Source of the DNA: an uncultured Butyricicoccus sp.
Lineage (GTDB): Bacteria; Bacillota; Clostridia; Oscillospirales; Butyricicoccaceae
DNA length: 64,000 nt
Assembly (NCBI GenBank): GCA_934532985.1
Contig: CAKTAV010000004.1
Coordinates: 62,001 to 126,000, forward strand
Direction of reading: 5' to 3'
A program made the translations under genes and the position numbers. Shown in pieces: positions 1-9,224 of this stretch (position 1 is its first letter; every line of letters begins with the position of its first letter). The notes under the pieces are model-generated. The model saw only the letters and a list, made by a program, of their open reading frames with translations. It had not been told where the DNA came from and did not search any database.

Positions 1-889
1 CCAGCGACTGCACGTTTTCATTCATCTCCGCATACGGCTTCCACGCCTTCTGCTCCGCTTCAAACGCCGTTTTGTTCGCCTTCAGCGTCGTCTCCTGACT
101 GAGCAGCGCATTGAGCTGCGCCGTCGCCGAGTCCACCTCTGCGGCTGCCTTACCCAGCTGCGAGGAGACATCCTTGCTGCCGGATTTCACCTGCGCCTCT
201 GCCTTATCCAGCTGTGCCTTGCCGCTGTCAATCTGCGCCTGCGCGTCATCCAGCTGTTTCTTCGCGTCGGCCAGCTCCGAGCTCACCGAGCGGAGTACCT
301 TATTGTTCAAATCATCAATTTTGTCCTGATCCAGCGTCACACGCACCTGATCCGAAATGGTGCCTGTCGTAGACATGGATGCAACGCCATCCAGTCGTTC
401 AAACTTCGTGCGAAGCTCTTCGTCCAAATACTGGGTCAGCTCCTCGCTTTCCATGCCGTCGACATCCAGCGCCGCAACCATAACCGGCATCATATCCGGC
501 GATATCTGCATCATAACCGGCTGCGCGCAGGTATCCGGCAGCGTACCAGATATTTGGTCAAGCTGATTGCTGACCTCAATGCTGATAGCGTTCATATCAC
601 TTGTCTGTCCGAACTCCATAATAACCAGACTGAGGTTCTCACTGGAAACCGATTGAATCTCTTCCAAATCCGTTGTCGAGCCAAGTGCGGCTTCGAGTGG
701 CTGAGAGACCGAGGACTCTACCTTTTCCGGGCTTGCGCCGGGATACGTCGTGTATACGATCATGTACGGCAGCTCCATGTTTGGCAAAAGGTCCGTCGAC
801 ATCCGAGTAAATGCCACCACACCCAGTACGATAACCAGCACAATGCCAACTAACACCGTAAACGGTTTTTTTACGCTTAATTTTGTCAT
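1..889 (-). CDS. RND-family efflux transporter permease, N-terminal part
   Basis: The reverse strand encodes an inner-membrane RND/AcrB-type exporter whose C-terminal part lies outside the window. The first residues form a TM helix (VKKPFTVLVGIVLVIVLGVV). Then comes the porter-domain signature of this family, DLLPNMELPYMIVYTTYPGA, followed by GASPEKVESSVSQPLE. After about residue 200 a long Ala/Gln/Lys-rich coiled coil is inserted, as in several clostridial RND proteins. The start at 889 is supported by a GGGAGGAAAG Shine-Dalgarno just upstream. Export of drugs or lipids is inferred from the family; the substrate is unknown. Confidence 0.85.
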   Translation of the reverse strand, partial: MTKLSVKKPFTVLVGIVLVIVLGVVAFTRMSTDLLPNMELPYMIVYTTYPGASPEKVESSVSQPLEAALGSTTDLEEIQSVSSENLSLVIMEFGQTSDMNAISIEVSNQLDQISGTLPDTCAQPVMMQISPDMMPVMVAALDVDGMESEELTQYLDEELRTKFERLDGVASMSTTGTISDQVRVTLDQDKIDDLNNKVLRSVSSELADAKKQLDDAQAQIDSGKAQLDKAEAQVKSGSKDVSSQLGKAAAEVDSATAQLNALLSQETTLKANKTAFEAEQKAWKPYAEMNENVQSL

Positions 890-1115
890 TCTTTCCTCCC
901 TAACATTCAAAAAGAATTAGTTAAAGTATATCATCCCTTTCGTGACACATCAAGCAGCTTATGTTGACATTTCTCCTCAGCGAATGCATCTTTCCCATAC
1001 ATAAACACAATCTTATCCCGCTGTTGCGCAGCTGTTGCACACTTCGTTCAACACTGTGTACAATACAAAACACCCAGCCGCTTTACCACATGCAAAGCAG
1101 CAAGGTGTTTTCCTA

Positions 1116-2594
1116 TTATGTCGATGATCTGCGCCGCAAATTGCACAGTTTTCTCCACGCGATTGCTTTATATTCCAGCAGCACCGCATCGTGCAGCACC
1201 AGCAGTACCACGGCATACCAAAAAACGCCGCCCGCAATACAGACGAGCAGGGTAGGAATATCCGCCGTCAACCAATGCCGCACCAGCAGCACCCAAAAAG
1301 CCACGGCAGCACTGCCGACGGCAGCATGAGCAATCTCACGCAGCAGTCCCTGCGCATGAACAAATCGGCGCGCCTTTTTCAGATAACAAACCGCCAAAAA
1401 GGCCTCCGCAATCAACGTCGTCAAAGCCGCTGCATTCTGCTGTCCGAGCGGAATAAGCAGTACATTCAAACCAACGTTGATGACCACCGCCCACAGCGTA
1501 ATTTTCAGGACATATCCCTCCTGCTTGGTCGGCACCAGCACACCCTGTGCCAGTACCCACGACGACGCGACAAATAGCGTTGCAATCGACAAAATGCGCA
1601 GTGAGGCCGCCGCCGGTGCATACGACGCGCCGGAGAGAATATCGACTACTAAGTCGCTGACAAGGAATAGTCCGGTCGCCGTCGGAAGTGTCAAAATCGC
1701 CAGATGTCCGCTGATCGCCGAAAACAGTGCGTTGAATTCCTTGCGTTTTCCGTTGGCATAGTAATAGGAAAAGCGCGGAATTGCCACCAAAATCACGGCG
1801 GAAAGCAGATTTTTTACAATGGAGTACAGCTTGGTCGATACACTGTACAGACCAGTTGCATAGTCGCCGCAAAAAATGCCGAGCAGCGTGATGTCCGAGC
1901 TGACATAGATCGACGTCGCTAGTGTAGAGGCAAACAAAATCAGAATCGGCTTGAGATGCTTGCGAAGCTGCATGTGATACGTCACGCGCAGACGCCGATA
2001 TTTCCGGATATAAAACAGGTTTAAAACATTCGAGCCCGCAGAAGAAACTACCAGCACTGCCGCATACGCATAGACATCGCTTCTCTCCCGCACAAACAGC
2101 AGCAACAGCACCAGTGACACCGCCTGAAAGGCAATGCTCCGCACCGTAATATAGGCGTAGTCCTCATAGGCGGAACACACCCACTCGGTTCCCAATGTGG
2201 TCAGTAAAATGGACGCACTCAAAATCAGAAGAACCCCGCGATATTCCCGCAGTTCTTCGATACAGCCCATCATAACAAAGAGAACGGCATACGAAAGCAC
2301 TGTTGTAATCAACGTGATCGAAAACACCTGGGAGAAAAACTGCTGGAATTTCTCCTTATCTTCGCGCAGCGCTGCGCCCTCTCGGGTTGCATAGGTTTTT
2401 ACTCCGAGAATTGCAAACAACGCAAAATAGGTGATAATGGAATTGGCATATGTTACCTTTCCCAGATTCTCAACCTGCAAAACACGTGAGACATACGGAA
2501 AGGTGATGAGCGGAAACAGCAGCGACACCAGAACACGCACTGTGTTCAGCGCTGCATTTTTTCCCACCGATTTTTGTTTCATCGGCGTGCTCAC
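1116..2594 (-). CDS. Oligosaccharide flippase family protein (Wzx-like)
   Basis: A 492-residue polytopic membrane protein of the MOP superfamily. The N-terminal LVSLLFPLITFPYVSRVL and the following YANSIITYFALFAILGVKTY match the first two helices of polysaccharide flippases. It probably flips undecaprenyl-linked glycan units across the membrane. Translation seems to start at a GTG overlapping the TGA stop of the exonuclease gene (GTGA), so the two genes are translationally coupled. An ATG four codons later is an alternative start. The glycan substrate cannot be read from the sequence, and no glycosyltransferases are adjacent. Confidence 0.85.
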   Translation of the reverse strand: MSTPMKQKSVGKNAALNTVRVLVSLLFPLITFPYVSRVLQVENLGKVTYANSIITYFALFAILGVKTYATREGAALREDKEKFQQFFSQVFSITLITTVLSYAVLFVMMGCIEELREYRGVLLILSASILLTTLGTEWVCSAYEDYAYITVRSIAFQAVSLVLLLLFVRERSDVYAYAAVLVVSSAGSNVLNLFYIRKYRRLRVTYHMQLRKHLKPILILFASTLATSIYVSSDITLLGIFCGDYATGLYSVSTKLYSIVKNLLSAVILVAIPRFSYYYANGKRKEFNALFSAISGHLAILTLPTATGLFLVSDLVVDILSGASYAPAAASLRILSIATLFVASSWVLAQGVLVPTKQEGYVLKITLWAVVINVGLNVLLIPLGQQNAAALTTLIAEAFLAVCYLKKARRFVHAQGLLREIAHAAVGSAAVAFWVLLVRHWLTADIPTLLVCIAGGVFWYAVVLLVLHDAVLLEYKAIAWRKLCNLRRRSST

Positions 2595-3349
2595 AGATCA
2601 ATATCCAGCTCAACCGGGCAGTGATCGCTTCCCATAATGTCAGACAAAATTTTTGCGTCCTGAATGCGATCTGCAATACGGTTGGAGACAATGAAATAAT
2701 CAATGCGCCATCCTGCGTTGTTCTGCCGTGCCTTGAAGCGGTACGACCACCATGAGTACGCTCCCTCGGCATCCGGATACAAAAAACGGAAGCTGTCGGT
2801 AAAGCCGGACTCCAGCAGCTTGGTCATCTTATCGCGCTCTTCCTGCGTGAAGCCCGCGTTTTGCCGATTTGTTTTCGGGTTTTTTAGGTCAATGTCATTG
2901 TGGGCGACATTCAAATCGCCGCAAAGCACTACCGGCTTGACCGCGTCCAGCTCCAGCAGATAATCACGAAACGCATCTTCCCACTGCATTCGGTAGTCCA
3001 GCCGCGCCAGCTCACTCTGCGAATTCGGCGTATAGCAGGTCACCAGATAAAAATTCTCGTACTCTGCGGTAATGACACGTCCCTCTTTGTCGTGTTCATC
3101 TAAGCCAATGCCAAACGTAACCAGCTCCGGCTTCTGCTTGGAGAACAACGCTGTGCCGCTGTATCCCTTCTTTTCCGCACTGTACCAGTACTCCCAGTAG
3201 CCGTCCCAGCCCTCTTTGGGCGCCTGCTCCGGCTGAAGCTTGGTCTCCTGCAAACAAAACATATCTGCATCACAGAAACGAAATACATCAAAAAAGCCCT
3301 TTTTGACACAGGCCCGCAGTCCGTTCACATTCCATGAAATCAATTTCAT
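2591..3349 (-). CDS. xth: Exodeoxyribonuclease III
   Basis: A 252-residue DNA-repair nuclease of the ExoIII/AP-endonuclease family, normal length. It begins MKLISWNVNGLRACVKKGF and has the family motifs CLQETKLQ (metal-binding Glu), GDLNVAHNDIDL (Asp/Asn), and the C-terminal WRIDYFIVS and GSDHCPVELDI (catalytic Asp-His). It cleaves abasic sites and trims 3' ends in base-excision repair. It is the first gene of a two-gene unit with the downstream flippase. The functional link between the two is not obvious. Confidence 0.95.
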   Translation of the reverse strand: MKLISWNVNGLRACVKKGFFDVFRFCDADMFCLQETKLQPEQAPKEGWDGYWEYWYSAEKKGYSGTALFSKQKPELVTFGIGLDEHDKEGRVITAEYENFYLVTCYTPNSQSELARLDYRMQWEDAFRDYLLELDAVKPVVLCGDLNVAHNDIDLKNPKTNRQNAGFTQEERDKMTKLLESGFTDSFRFLYPDAEGAYSWWSYRFKARQNNAGWRIDYFIVSNRIADRIQDAKILSDIMGSDHCPVELDIDL

Positions 3350-3474
3350 ATCCGATAATCCTCTCCATTTTGTTTCATTTTTCTGTCGATTCCCTCTGGC
3401 AATTCATCGTTGCATCAATTCATGCAACGGCGCACCCGCAGGTGCAAATATCTCCTGCAAATTTTCTTTAATTA

Positions 3475-3506
3475 TTGTACCACACCCGTACAAAACATGC
3501 TATAAT
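3475..3506 (+). promoter_or_regulatory. Promoter of the phosphatase gene (extended -10)
   Basis: TGCTATAAT at 3498-3506 is an extended -10 element. A TTGTAC at 3475 lies 20 bp upstream, rather far, so the extended TGn motif probably matters most. It sits 38 bp before the ATG. Confidence 0.6.
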
Positions 3507-3543
3507 AGATTCAATACAATGTACTTTCTATGGAGGCAAATTC

Positions 3544-4365
3544 ATGGATATCTCACGTATTGCATTTGAAAAGCTGCAAAACACTCGTGATTTAGGCCAA
3601 TTCACCACAATCAAAGGCCAAAAGATAAAACCACGCCGCCTGCTTCGCAGCGGAAGCTTAAACGATCTCAACCTCGAAGATCGTGCGATTCTTCAAAATG
3701 ACTATCAACTTCGTACCGTCATCGATTTTCGGACACAGACCGAGCGGGACGGGGAACCGGATTCCAAAATTGCTCATGTGGAATATCACTGGATTCCGAT
3801 TTTAGACGAAGACACCATCGGTATTTCGCAGGACGAATGCAGTACGATGGACGGCTTGACACAACTTGCCGCCTTTTTGATGCGTGACAATTTCGATGTC
3901 AAGCAGTACATGATGGAAACCTACCGTCATTTGGCTGCCAGCGAATACTGCCGTACACAGTATCGTAAATTCTTTGATATTCTGCTCACGGCTTCAGATA
4001 AGGGAGCGCTGCTCTGGCATTGCAGTGCCGGCAAAGACCGTGCTGGTATCGCATCGGTATTGGTATTATATGCCCTCGGCGTTGACCCTGCGCTCATCCA
4101 AGAGGATTATCTCGCGACCAACACGTTCTATACCGAAACGCTAAACAAGCTCATTGCGGTTTTAACGGAGAAGGCCGGTACGAAGGATATCATCCCGAAA
4201 GTCTATGATTTCTTCTCCGTCGCGCCGGACTATCTGGAGACGGTACTCAGCGTCATTCGCACCGACTTCGGCGGCATGGACGCATTCTTAGAGCACGAGA
4301 TGGGCTTGACCGTAGAAAAGCGTCAGGCGCTTAAGGAGAAATTCCTTGTGCCTCTGGAACAGTAA
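3544..4365 (+). CDS. Tyrosine-protein phosphatase (DSP/Siw14-like)
   Basis: A 273-residue cytoplasmic protein-tyrosine phosphatase of the Y_phosphatase3 family. The P-loop HCSAGKDRAG gives the HCx5R signature with Cys160 as nucleophile and Arg166 binding phosphate. The N-terminus NTRDLG and RLLRSGSLNDL is also typical of the family. I chose the ATG at 3544 because a TGGAGG Shine-Dalgarno lies 8 bp before it; the longer open frame upstream overlaps the promoter. The gene is monocistronic, with its own terminator. Substrates may be phosphotyrosine, phosphoinositide or inositol phosphates; the sequence does not decide. Confidence 0.85.
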   Translation: MDISRIAFEKLQNTRDLGQFTTIKGQKIKPRRLLRSGSLNDLNLEDRAILQNDYQLRTVIDFRTQTERDGEPDSKIAHVEYHWIPILDEDTIGISQDECSTMDGLTQLAAFLMRDNFDVKQYMMETYRHLAASEYCRTQYRKFFDILLTASDKGALLWHCSAGKDRAGIASVLVLYALGVDPALIQEDYLATNTFYTETLNKLIAVLTEKAGTKDIIPKVYDFFSVAPDYLETVLSVIRTDFGGMDAFLEHEMGLTVEKRQALKEKFLVPLEQ

Positions 4366-4374
4366 AATAGCATT

Positions 4375-4406
4375 CAGGTATAGACTTGTTTCCGTACCTG
4401 TTTTTT
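4375..4406 (+). terminator. Terminator after phosphatase gene
   Basis: CAGGTA and TACCTG arms with a 14-nt loop are followed directly by TTTTTT. A second bidirectional hairpin with arms GAGGCCAG/CTGGCCTC lies at 4424-4454, between the convergent genes. Confidence 0.7.
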
Positions 4407-4514
4407 ATGTCATAGCAAGAAGAGAGGCCAGCACGCGTACACACATCTGGCCTCCTCCCTATTTTGTTATTCTTTCCTCAACGTAAGCAAGTCCTTAAAC
4501 TGAATATCGGAAAG

Positions 4515-4545
4515 AACAACCGCTGACGAACCGTCAGCGGTTGTT
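4515..4545 (-). terminator. Hairpin terminator after amt gene
   Basis: A perfect 13-bp stem (AACAACCGCTGAC and its complement, 5-nt loop) lies 27 bp past the ammonium channel stop. The U-tract is weak (CTTTCC), so it may act together with the hairpin at 4424-4454. Confidence 0.55.
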
Positions 4546-4572
4546 GTATCTTCCGTTGTATTACGACGAAAA

Positions 4573-5778
4573 TTAGTCGGTCAGCTGGTCGTACATCTTT
4601 TCCTTGTAAACCGCTTCATCGACATTGCCCTCGATCTCTGCCGGCAGGCGGAGCGGGGTAATTGCGCCGATTACCTTCAGGATAATCCACGTTGCGATGA
4701 ACGCAAAGGCAGCACCAGCGATAACGCAGCCAGCCTGTACGCCAACCTGTGCAATTGCCGAACGGCTCATATCAATCAGAGAGGAATCAGCGAAGAACGG
4801 CAGAAGAATCGTACCGGTAAAGCCACCCATGCCGTGCAGACCCCAAACATCCAGCGTGTCGTCAAAACCAACTGTTGGATGGATGATGTTGATGCAGACA
4901 TAGCACACAATGGAAACGATCAGGCTGAGAATCAGCGCGCTAGACGGGGTGATGATGCCAGCTGCCGGAGTGACGGCTACCAGGCCACCGAGGAAGCCCA
5001 GCATTGCAGACATAAAGCTCGGACGCTTCTCACGGATTGCCGTCAGGATGGTCCAAACTGCCATGCCCATCATCGAGCCGATCAGGGAGTTTACCATGCT
5101 GTAAACCGCATTGCTATTGACAGCCAGTGCGCCGCCGGCGTTAAATGCCAGCCAGCCAAACAGCAGCAGGCCGCAGTTGATGGAAACCTGCGCCATGTTG
5201 TGTGGGGTGTAGTCCTCGTTCTTTCTCTTCTTGAGAATCAGAGCCGCTGCCAAAGAGGAGAAACCAGCGCTGGTGTGAATAACCAGACCGCCAGCCCAGT
5301 CAATCATACCGAACTTGGAGAACAGGCCACCGCCCCAAACCATGTGTGCCAGCGGGATGTACACGATAACACTCCACAGCAGAACAAACAGTAGGTACGA
5401 CTTCAGCGTCATACGCTCTGCAACTGCGCCGCAAATCAGCGCCGGAGTGATGATAGCGTAAGTAACCTGCAGGAAGAAATACGCGATAAACGGAACGGTC
5501 GGTCCGTATGCTGCATTCGGCTCTGCGCCGACGTTCTTCAGCATCAGAAAATCGCCGCCGCCAAACAGTCCTCCGGCCGTATCTGAGCCGAAAGCAAGGG
5601 AAAATCCGCAGACAACCCACAGAATTCCGACAACTGCCAGGCAGATCCAAACCTGCATCATGATGTCGACACCACTCTTACGGCGGGTCAAGCCAGTATA
5701 AAAGGCAGACAAGGCCGGCGTCATTACCAGAACCATTGCCGCACATACCAGCACAAATAAAGTATCAGCAGCGTTCAT
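4573..5778 (-). CDS. amt: Ammonium channel protein
   Basis: A 401-residue Amt/MEP/Rh channel with about 11 TM helices. It opens NAADTLFVLVCAAMVLVMTP, typical of the family, and carries the conserved FAYF-like gate segment (FIAYFFLQVTYAIITPALI), DWAGGLVIHTSAGFSSLAAA, and the late DDTLDVWGLHGMGGFTG with the pore histidine region. It conducts ammonia/ammonium for nitrogen assimilation. The Shine-Dalgarno AAAGGAGGGC is ideally placed. A glnK (PII) gene, the usual partner, is not next to it in this window. The gene is monocistronic. Confidence 0.95.
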   Translation of the reverse strand: MNAADTLFVLVCAAMVLVMTPALSAFYTGLTRRKSGVDIMMQVWICLAVVGILWVVCGFSLAFGSDTAGGLFGGGDFLMLKNVGAEPNAAYGPTVPFIAYFFLQVTYAIITPALICGAVAERMTLKSYLLFVLLWSVIVYIPLAHMVWGGGLFSKFGMIDWAGGLVIHTSAGFSSLAAALILKKRKNEDYTPHNMAQVSINCGLLLFGWLAFNAGGALAVNSNAVYSMVNSLIGSMMGMAVWTILTAIREKRPSFMSAMLGFLGGLVAVTPAAGIITPSSALILSLIVSIVCYVCINIIHPTVGFDDTLDVWGLHGMGGFTGTILLPFFADSSLIDMSRSAIAQVGVQAGCVIAGAAFAFIATWIILKVIGAITPLRLPAEIEGNVDEAVYKEKMYDQLTD

Positions 5779-6317
5779 TAATAGCCCTCCTTTGTGGACG
5801 CTGAGACAACGACTCCGTTGAACGTGCTGCCCATTCCCTTCTCATTACTTCTTCCGTTTTTACTCAAAAAACTGGGGAAACAGGATATCCCGAACTGGAA
5901 CCGCTGCCTTTCTATATTCGGATTCGAAAAGAATCTACACTGATATTACAACACCCCTCCCCCTTCTTACTTTGCAATTGTCCTTAAAATTTTTGCCGCA
6001 CCTCAGCTGCTTTATGCGGCTTTTCTGCTACTCAGGTGTCTTGCTGCTTCTATTTTCGGATAACAACACTCCAAAATCGAGGTATCCTGCCGTAATAAGT
6101 ACCTTTTCTCAAAATGCTATCCGCAAAAACGCACAATATGTACTTTATTATATCATCGCCTCATCCTGTTGTTTTCTCTCCTTTTCTGATAATCGGCAAA
6201 CAAAGTGCATTTCTTGACACGCACCAAAACAAGCAGTATCATAATTGCAAGTATTAATAGAGACACATTCAGCAGACAGAATATGCTGTCTGCACGATAG
6301 AAAGAGAGGATAATCAC
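5779..6317. other. Intergenic region between divergent amt and FAH genes
   Basis: About 540 bp that hold the promoters of both divergent genes. The only open frames are short and lack Shine-Dalgarno sites or family features. I looked for a glutamine riboswitch in the amt leader and did not find its conserved core. No clear hairpin-plus-U terminator is visible. Confidence 0.5.
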
Positions 6318-7172
6318 GTGAAATTCTTTCAATTCCAGCAGGATGGCTACACTAAGCTCGGATACTGTATCGGGGACCAGCTGGTGGACGCCGACGAGAC
6401 TATTCAGAAAAATCACAGTGATCTTCCGTCCACACTGCACGATCTGCTGCACACCCCGAATTACAAGGCTTTGCTGCCACGCTATGCGCAGATGGATCCG
6501 GTCTTTCTGGACAACGCCCCCTGCTTTGCCCCTGCAGTAACGCATCCGGAAAAAATCATCTGCATCGGTCTGAATTATCGCTCGCACATTGAGGAAACCG
6601 CACTGGTACCCAAAAAGGATTTTCCGCCGGTATTCCCGAAGTATCCCAACTCGCTGGTCGGCCACAATCATGCGATTCATCTGCCCAAGCAGGCCGAGCA
6701 ATTTGATTACGAGGCCGAGCTGGTCATCATCATCGGCAAGGAAACCCACGATGTCACACCGGAGCAGGCGAAGGCTCATATCTTTGGCTACTCCGCCGGA
6801 AACGATTTCAGCGCCCGCGACCTACAGTTTGCCACCGGCCAGTGGCTGCTCGGCAAGGCCTGTGACGATTTTGCTCCGGTCGGCCCGTTCCTCGTCACGG
6901 CGGACAGCATTGACCCGGATCATCTGGACATCTCCTGTCGCGTCAACGGCGAGCTGCGCCAGCAGTCCAACACCAAGCACATGATTTTCTCCAGCGCAGA
7001 AATCGTCAGCTATCTCTCCCATTACATCACACTCCAGCCCGGCGATCTAATTTACTCCGGTACGCCGTCCGGTGTCATCCTCGGCATGGAGGAAAAGAAC
7101 TGGTTGAAATCCGGAGACCTCATGGAGGTCACGATTGAGCACATCGGCACGCTGACCAACTGGCTGGAATAA
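6318..7172 (+). CDS. Fumarylacetoacetate hydrolase family protein
   Basis: A 284-residue enzyme of the FAH superfamily (2-oxo acid hydrolases/decarboxylases acting on C-C bonds). Key motifs are KIICIGLNYRSHIEE, the metal-binding FDYEAELVIIIGKE, the NDFSARDLQF segment, and the late GDLIYSGTPSGV. Translation begins at GTG (6318), preceded by GAGAGGA. The substrate is not determinable from sequence; such enzymes often hydrolyse acylpyruvates or act as oxaloacetate decarboxylases. It stands alone upstream of the leucine operon promoter. Confidence 0.85.
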   Translation: MKFFQFQQDGYTKLGYCIGDQLVDADETIQKNHSDLPSTLHDLLHTPNYKALLPRYAQMDPVFLDNAPCFAPAVTHPEKIICIGLNYRSHIEETALVPKKDFPPVFPKYPNSLVGHNHAIHLPKQAEQFDYEAELVIIIGKETHDVTPEQAKAHIFGYSAGNDFSARDLQFATGQWLLGKACDDFAPVGPFLVTADSIDPDHLDISCRVNGELRQQSNTKHMIFSSAEIVSYLSHYITLQPGDLIYSGTPSGVILGMEEKNWLKSGDLMEVTIEHIGTLTNWLE

Positions 7173-7250
7173 GCGCTCCGCCGTACCACAACACAAGCGT
7201 CGAATCTTCTTTTTCTGTCCGAAAAACCACAAAAAACTCCGTGGCACATC

Positions 7251-7279
7251 TTGACAGTAAAAAGAAGATTCGATATAAT
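7251..7279 (+). promoter_or_regulatory. Strong sigma-A promoter of the leu operon
   Basis: A perfect consensus: TTGACA (7251-7256), 17-bp spacer, TATAAT (7274-7279). It sits directly before the T-box leader, so basal transcription should be high and control is exerted by attenuation. Confidence 0.9.
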
Positions 7280-7285
7280 AAATTT

Positions 7286-7568
7286 AGTTTTAATTTTTGC
7301 ATATTGAAATGTTATGAACGGGTAAAGTAGCTGCCTATCGTTTACAGAGAGCTGTCGGTCGGTGCAAGACAGCAGCGGAAATCAGTGAAGCTCGCCCGGG
7401 AACAGCCTGCCGAATAGCCGCTGCGGCTTGTAAGCAAGGACGGTCTCCCACCGTTATATGGGCAATGTGTTGTTGGACACAGGAGAGGTCAAGAAATTGA
7501 CAACAAGAGTGGTACCGCGGAGCTATGCTTTCGTCTCTTAATTCGAATAAGAGATGGGGGCTTTTTTT
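7286..7568 (+). promoter_or_regulatory. T-box leader, leucine specifier, with terminator
   Basis: A tRNA-sensing riboswitch. The hallmark T-box AGAGTGGTACCGCGG is at 7506-7520. The stem I elements are AAGTA near 7325, an AGAGA motif near 7346 and GTGAAG before the specifier. The candidate specifier codon is CTC (Leu) at 7391-7393. The leader ends in a terminator (TCTCTTA/TAAGAGA arms at 7534-7554, then T7 at 7562). Uncharged tRNA-Leu should stabilise the antiterminator and switch on leuACDB. The T-box call is certain; the exact specifier register is my reading. Confidence 0.93.
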
Positions 7569-7650
7569 ATGCCTTTCCCCTGCCCCCTCTTTCAACAGCA
7601 CAGACCGCACTCCCAACGAAATTTTTTAACGATCATGGAGGATACATCTT

Positions 7651-9162
7651 ATGTCAAGAATGATCAAAATTTTTGATACGACGCTTCGAGATGGCGAACA
7701 GTCCCCGGGATGCAGCATGGATCTCCGCGAAAAGCTGGAGGTTGCCCGCCAGCTGGAAACGCTGGGCGTTGACATTATCGAGGCCGGCTTTGCGATCGCT
7801 TCTCCGGGCGATGCCGCTGCCATCTCTGCCATTGCAACCACCATCAAGAATTCCACCGTATGCTCTCTGGCTCGCACGGCGACCAAGGACATCGACGCGG
7901 CATACCGCGCGGTGCAGATGGCGGAATCTCCGCGTATCCATACCTTTATCGCAACCAGCCCGGTACATATGAAGTACAAGCTCAAGATGAGCCCGGATGA
8001 TGTGCTGGACTGCGTCTCGCAGATGGTTTCTTACACGAAGAAGCATCTGTCCGACGTTGAGTTCTCCGCCGAGGACGCAACGCGTACCGATCCGGACTTC
8101 CTCTGTCGCGTACTGGAGGCCGCCATTCGCAGCGGCGCCACCACGCTGAACATTCCGGACACCGTCGGCTATCTCGTGCCGCAGGAATATGCCAAGCTGA
8201 TTCATTACATCCGCGAGCACGTTGCCGGCATTGAAACGGTCACGCTGTCCTGCCACAATCACAATGACCTCGGCATGGGTGTTGCCAATTCGCTGGCCGG
8301 CATCGAGGCTGGTATTGGTCAGGTCGAGTGTACCATCAACGGCATCGGTGAGCGCGCCGGCAACGCCTCCCTCGAAGAAATCGTCATGGCACTCAAAACG
8401 CGCAAGGATTACTTCGATGTGGATACCCGCGTGGACACCAAGCAGATCTACCGCTGCAGCCGCATGATTGAGACCATCACCGGTGTGCCGATTGCACCGA
8501 CTAAGCCGATTGTCGGCGCGAATGCCTTTGCGCACGAGTCCGGCATCCATCAGCACGGCGTACTTAACAACAAGCAGACCTATGAGATCATGACGCCGGA
8601 ATCCGTCGGCATTCCGCAGAACGCCATCGTTCTGGGCAAGCACTCGGGTCGCCACGCCTTTGAGGCACGTCTGACAGAGCTGGGCTACTCCCTCACGCCG
8701 GAAAAGCTGGATAAGGCATTCGAGAAGTTCAAGGCTCTGGCAGACCGCAAGAAGATCATCAAGGATCGTGATCTCGAAGCGATCATTGGTGTCGTTCCGG
8801 TTTCCGGCCCAGTTCGCTACACGCTGGAAAACTACGTCATCAATAGCGGCAACACGATCAACACTACTGCTGTTGTCAAGGTTTCCCGCAGCGGCGAGTT
8901 CTTCGAGCAAGTTGCACTGAGCGACGGTCCGGTCAATGCATCGTTTGCCGCCGTCAACAAGATTGTCGGCTGTGACATTGAGCTGCGCGATTACACGCTG
9001 CGCGCACTGACCGACGGACAGGACGCACAGTCCGAGGCTATTGTTAAGATCAGCTTTGACGGCAGTGACGAGGTAATCACCGGCCGCGGCGTCTCCACCG
9101 ATATTCTGGAGGCCTCTATCAAGGCGTACATCAACGGCATCAACAAGTATCTCAACGACTAA
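7651..9162 (+). CDS. leuA: 2-isopropylmalate synthase
   Basis: A 503-residue first enzyme of leucine biosynthesis: acetyl-CoA plus 2-oxoisovalerate gives 2-isopropylmalate. The N-terminal DTTLRDGEQSPGCSM is the HMGL-like barrel signature. The metal site HNHNDLGMGVANS and NGIGERAGNASLEE follow, and the C-terminal 130 residues form the allosteric leucine-binding LeuA dimer domain. Full length, so probably feedback-inhibited. It is first in the operon, behind the Leu T-box leader, with a GGAGGA Shine-Dalgarno. Confidence 0.97.
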   Translation: MSRMIKIFDTTLRDGEQSPGCSMDLREKLEVARQLETLGVDIIEAGFAIASPGDAAAISAIATTIKNSTVCSLARTATKDIDAAYRAVQMAESPRIHTFIATSPVHMKYKLKMSPDDVLDCVSQMVSYTKKHLSDVEFSAEDATRTDPDFLCRVLEAAIRSGATTLNIPDTVGYLVPQEYAKLIHYIREHVAGIETVTLSCHNHNDLGMGVANSLAGIEAGIGQVECTINGIGERAGNASLEEIVMALKTRKDYFDVDTRVDTKQIYRCSRMIETITGVPIAPTKPIVGANAFAHESGIHQHGVLNNKQTYEIMTPESVGIPQNAIVLGKHSGRHAFEARLTELGYSLTPEKLDKAFEKFKALADRKKIIKDRDLEAIIGVVPVSGPVRYTLENYVINSGNTINTTAVVKVSRSGEFFEQVALSDGPVNASFAAVNKIVGCDIELRDYTLRALTDGQDAQSEAIVKISFDGSDEVITGRGVSTDILEASIKAYINGINKYLND

Positions 9163-9224
9163 ATCATTATCCTTTTACGATTTGATATTACATTATTCTA
9201 TAAGAGAGCGAGGCATCAATAATT

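Noticed and set aside
5779..5990. Glutamine riboswitch in the amt leader
   Set aside because: A CGTTCA-like string occurs, but the conserved GGAAGTAGG core and partner helices are absent.
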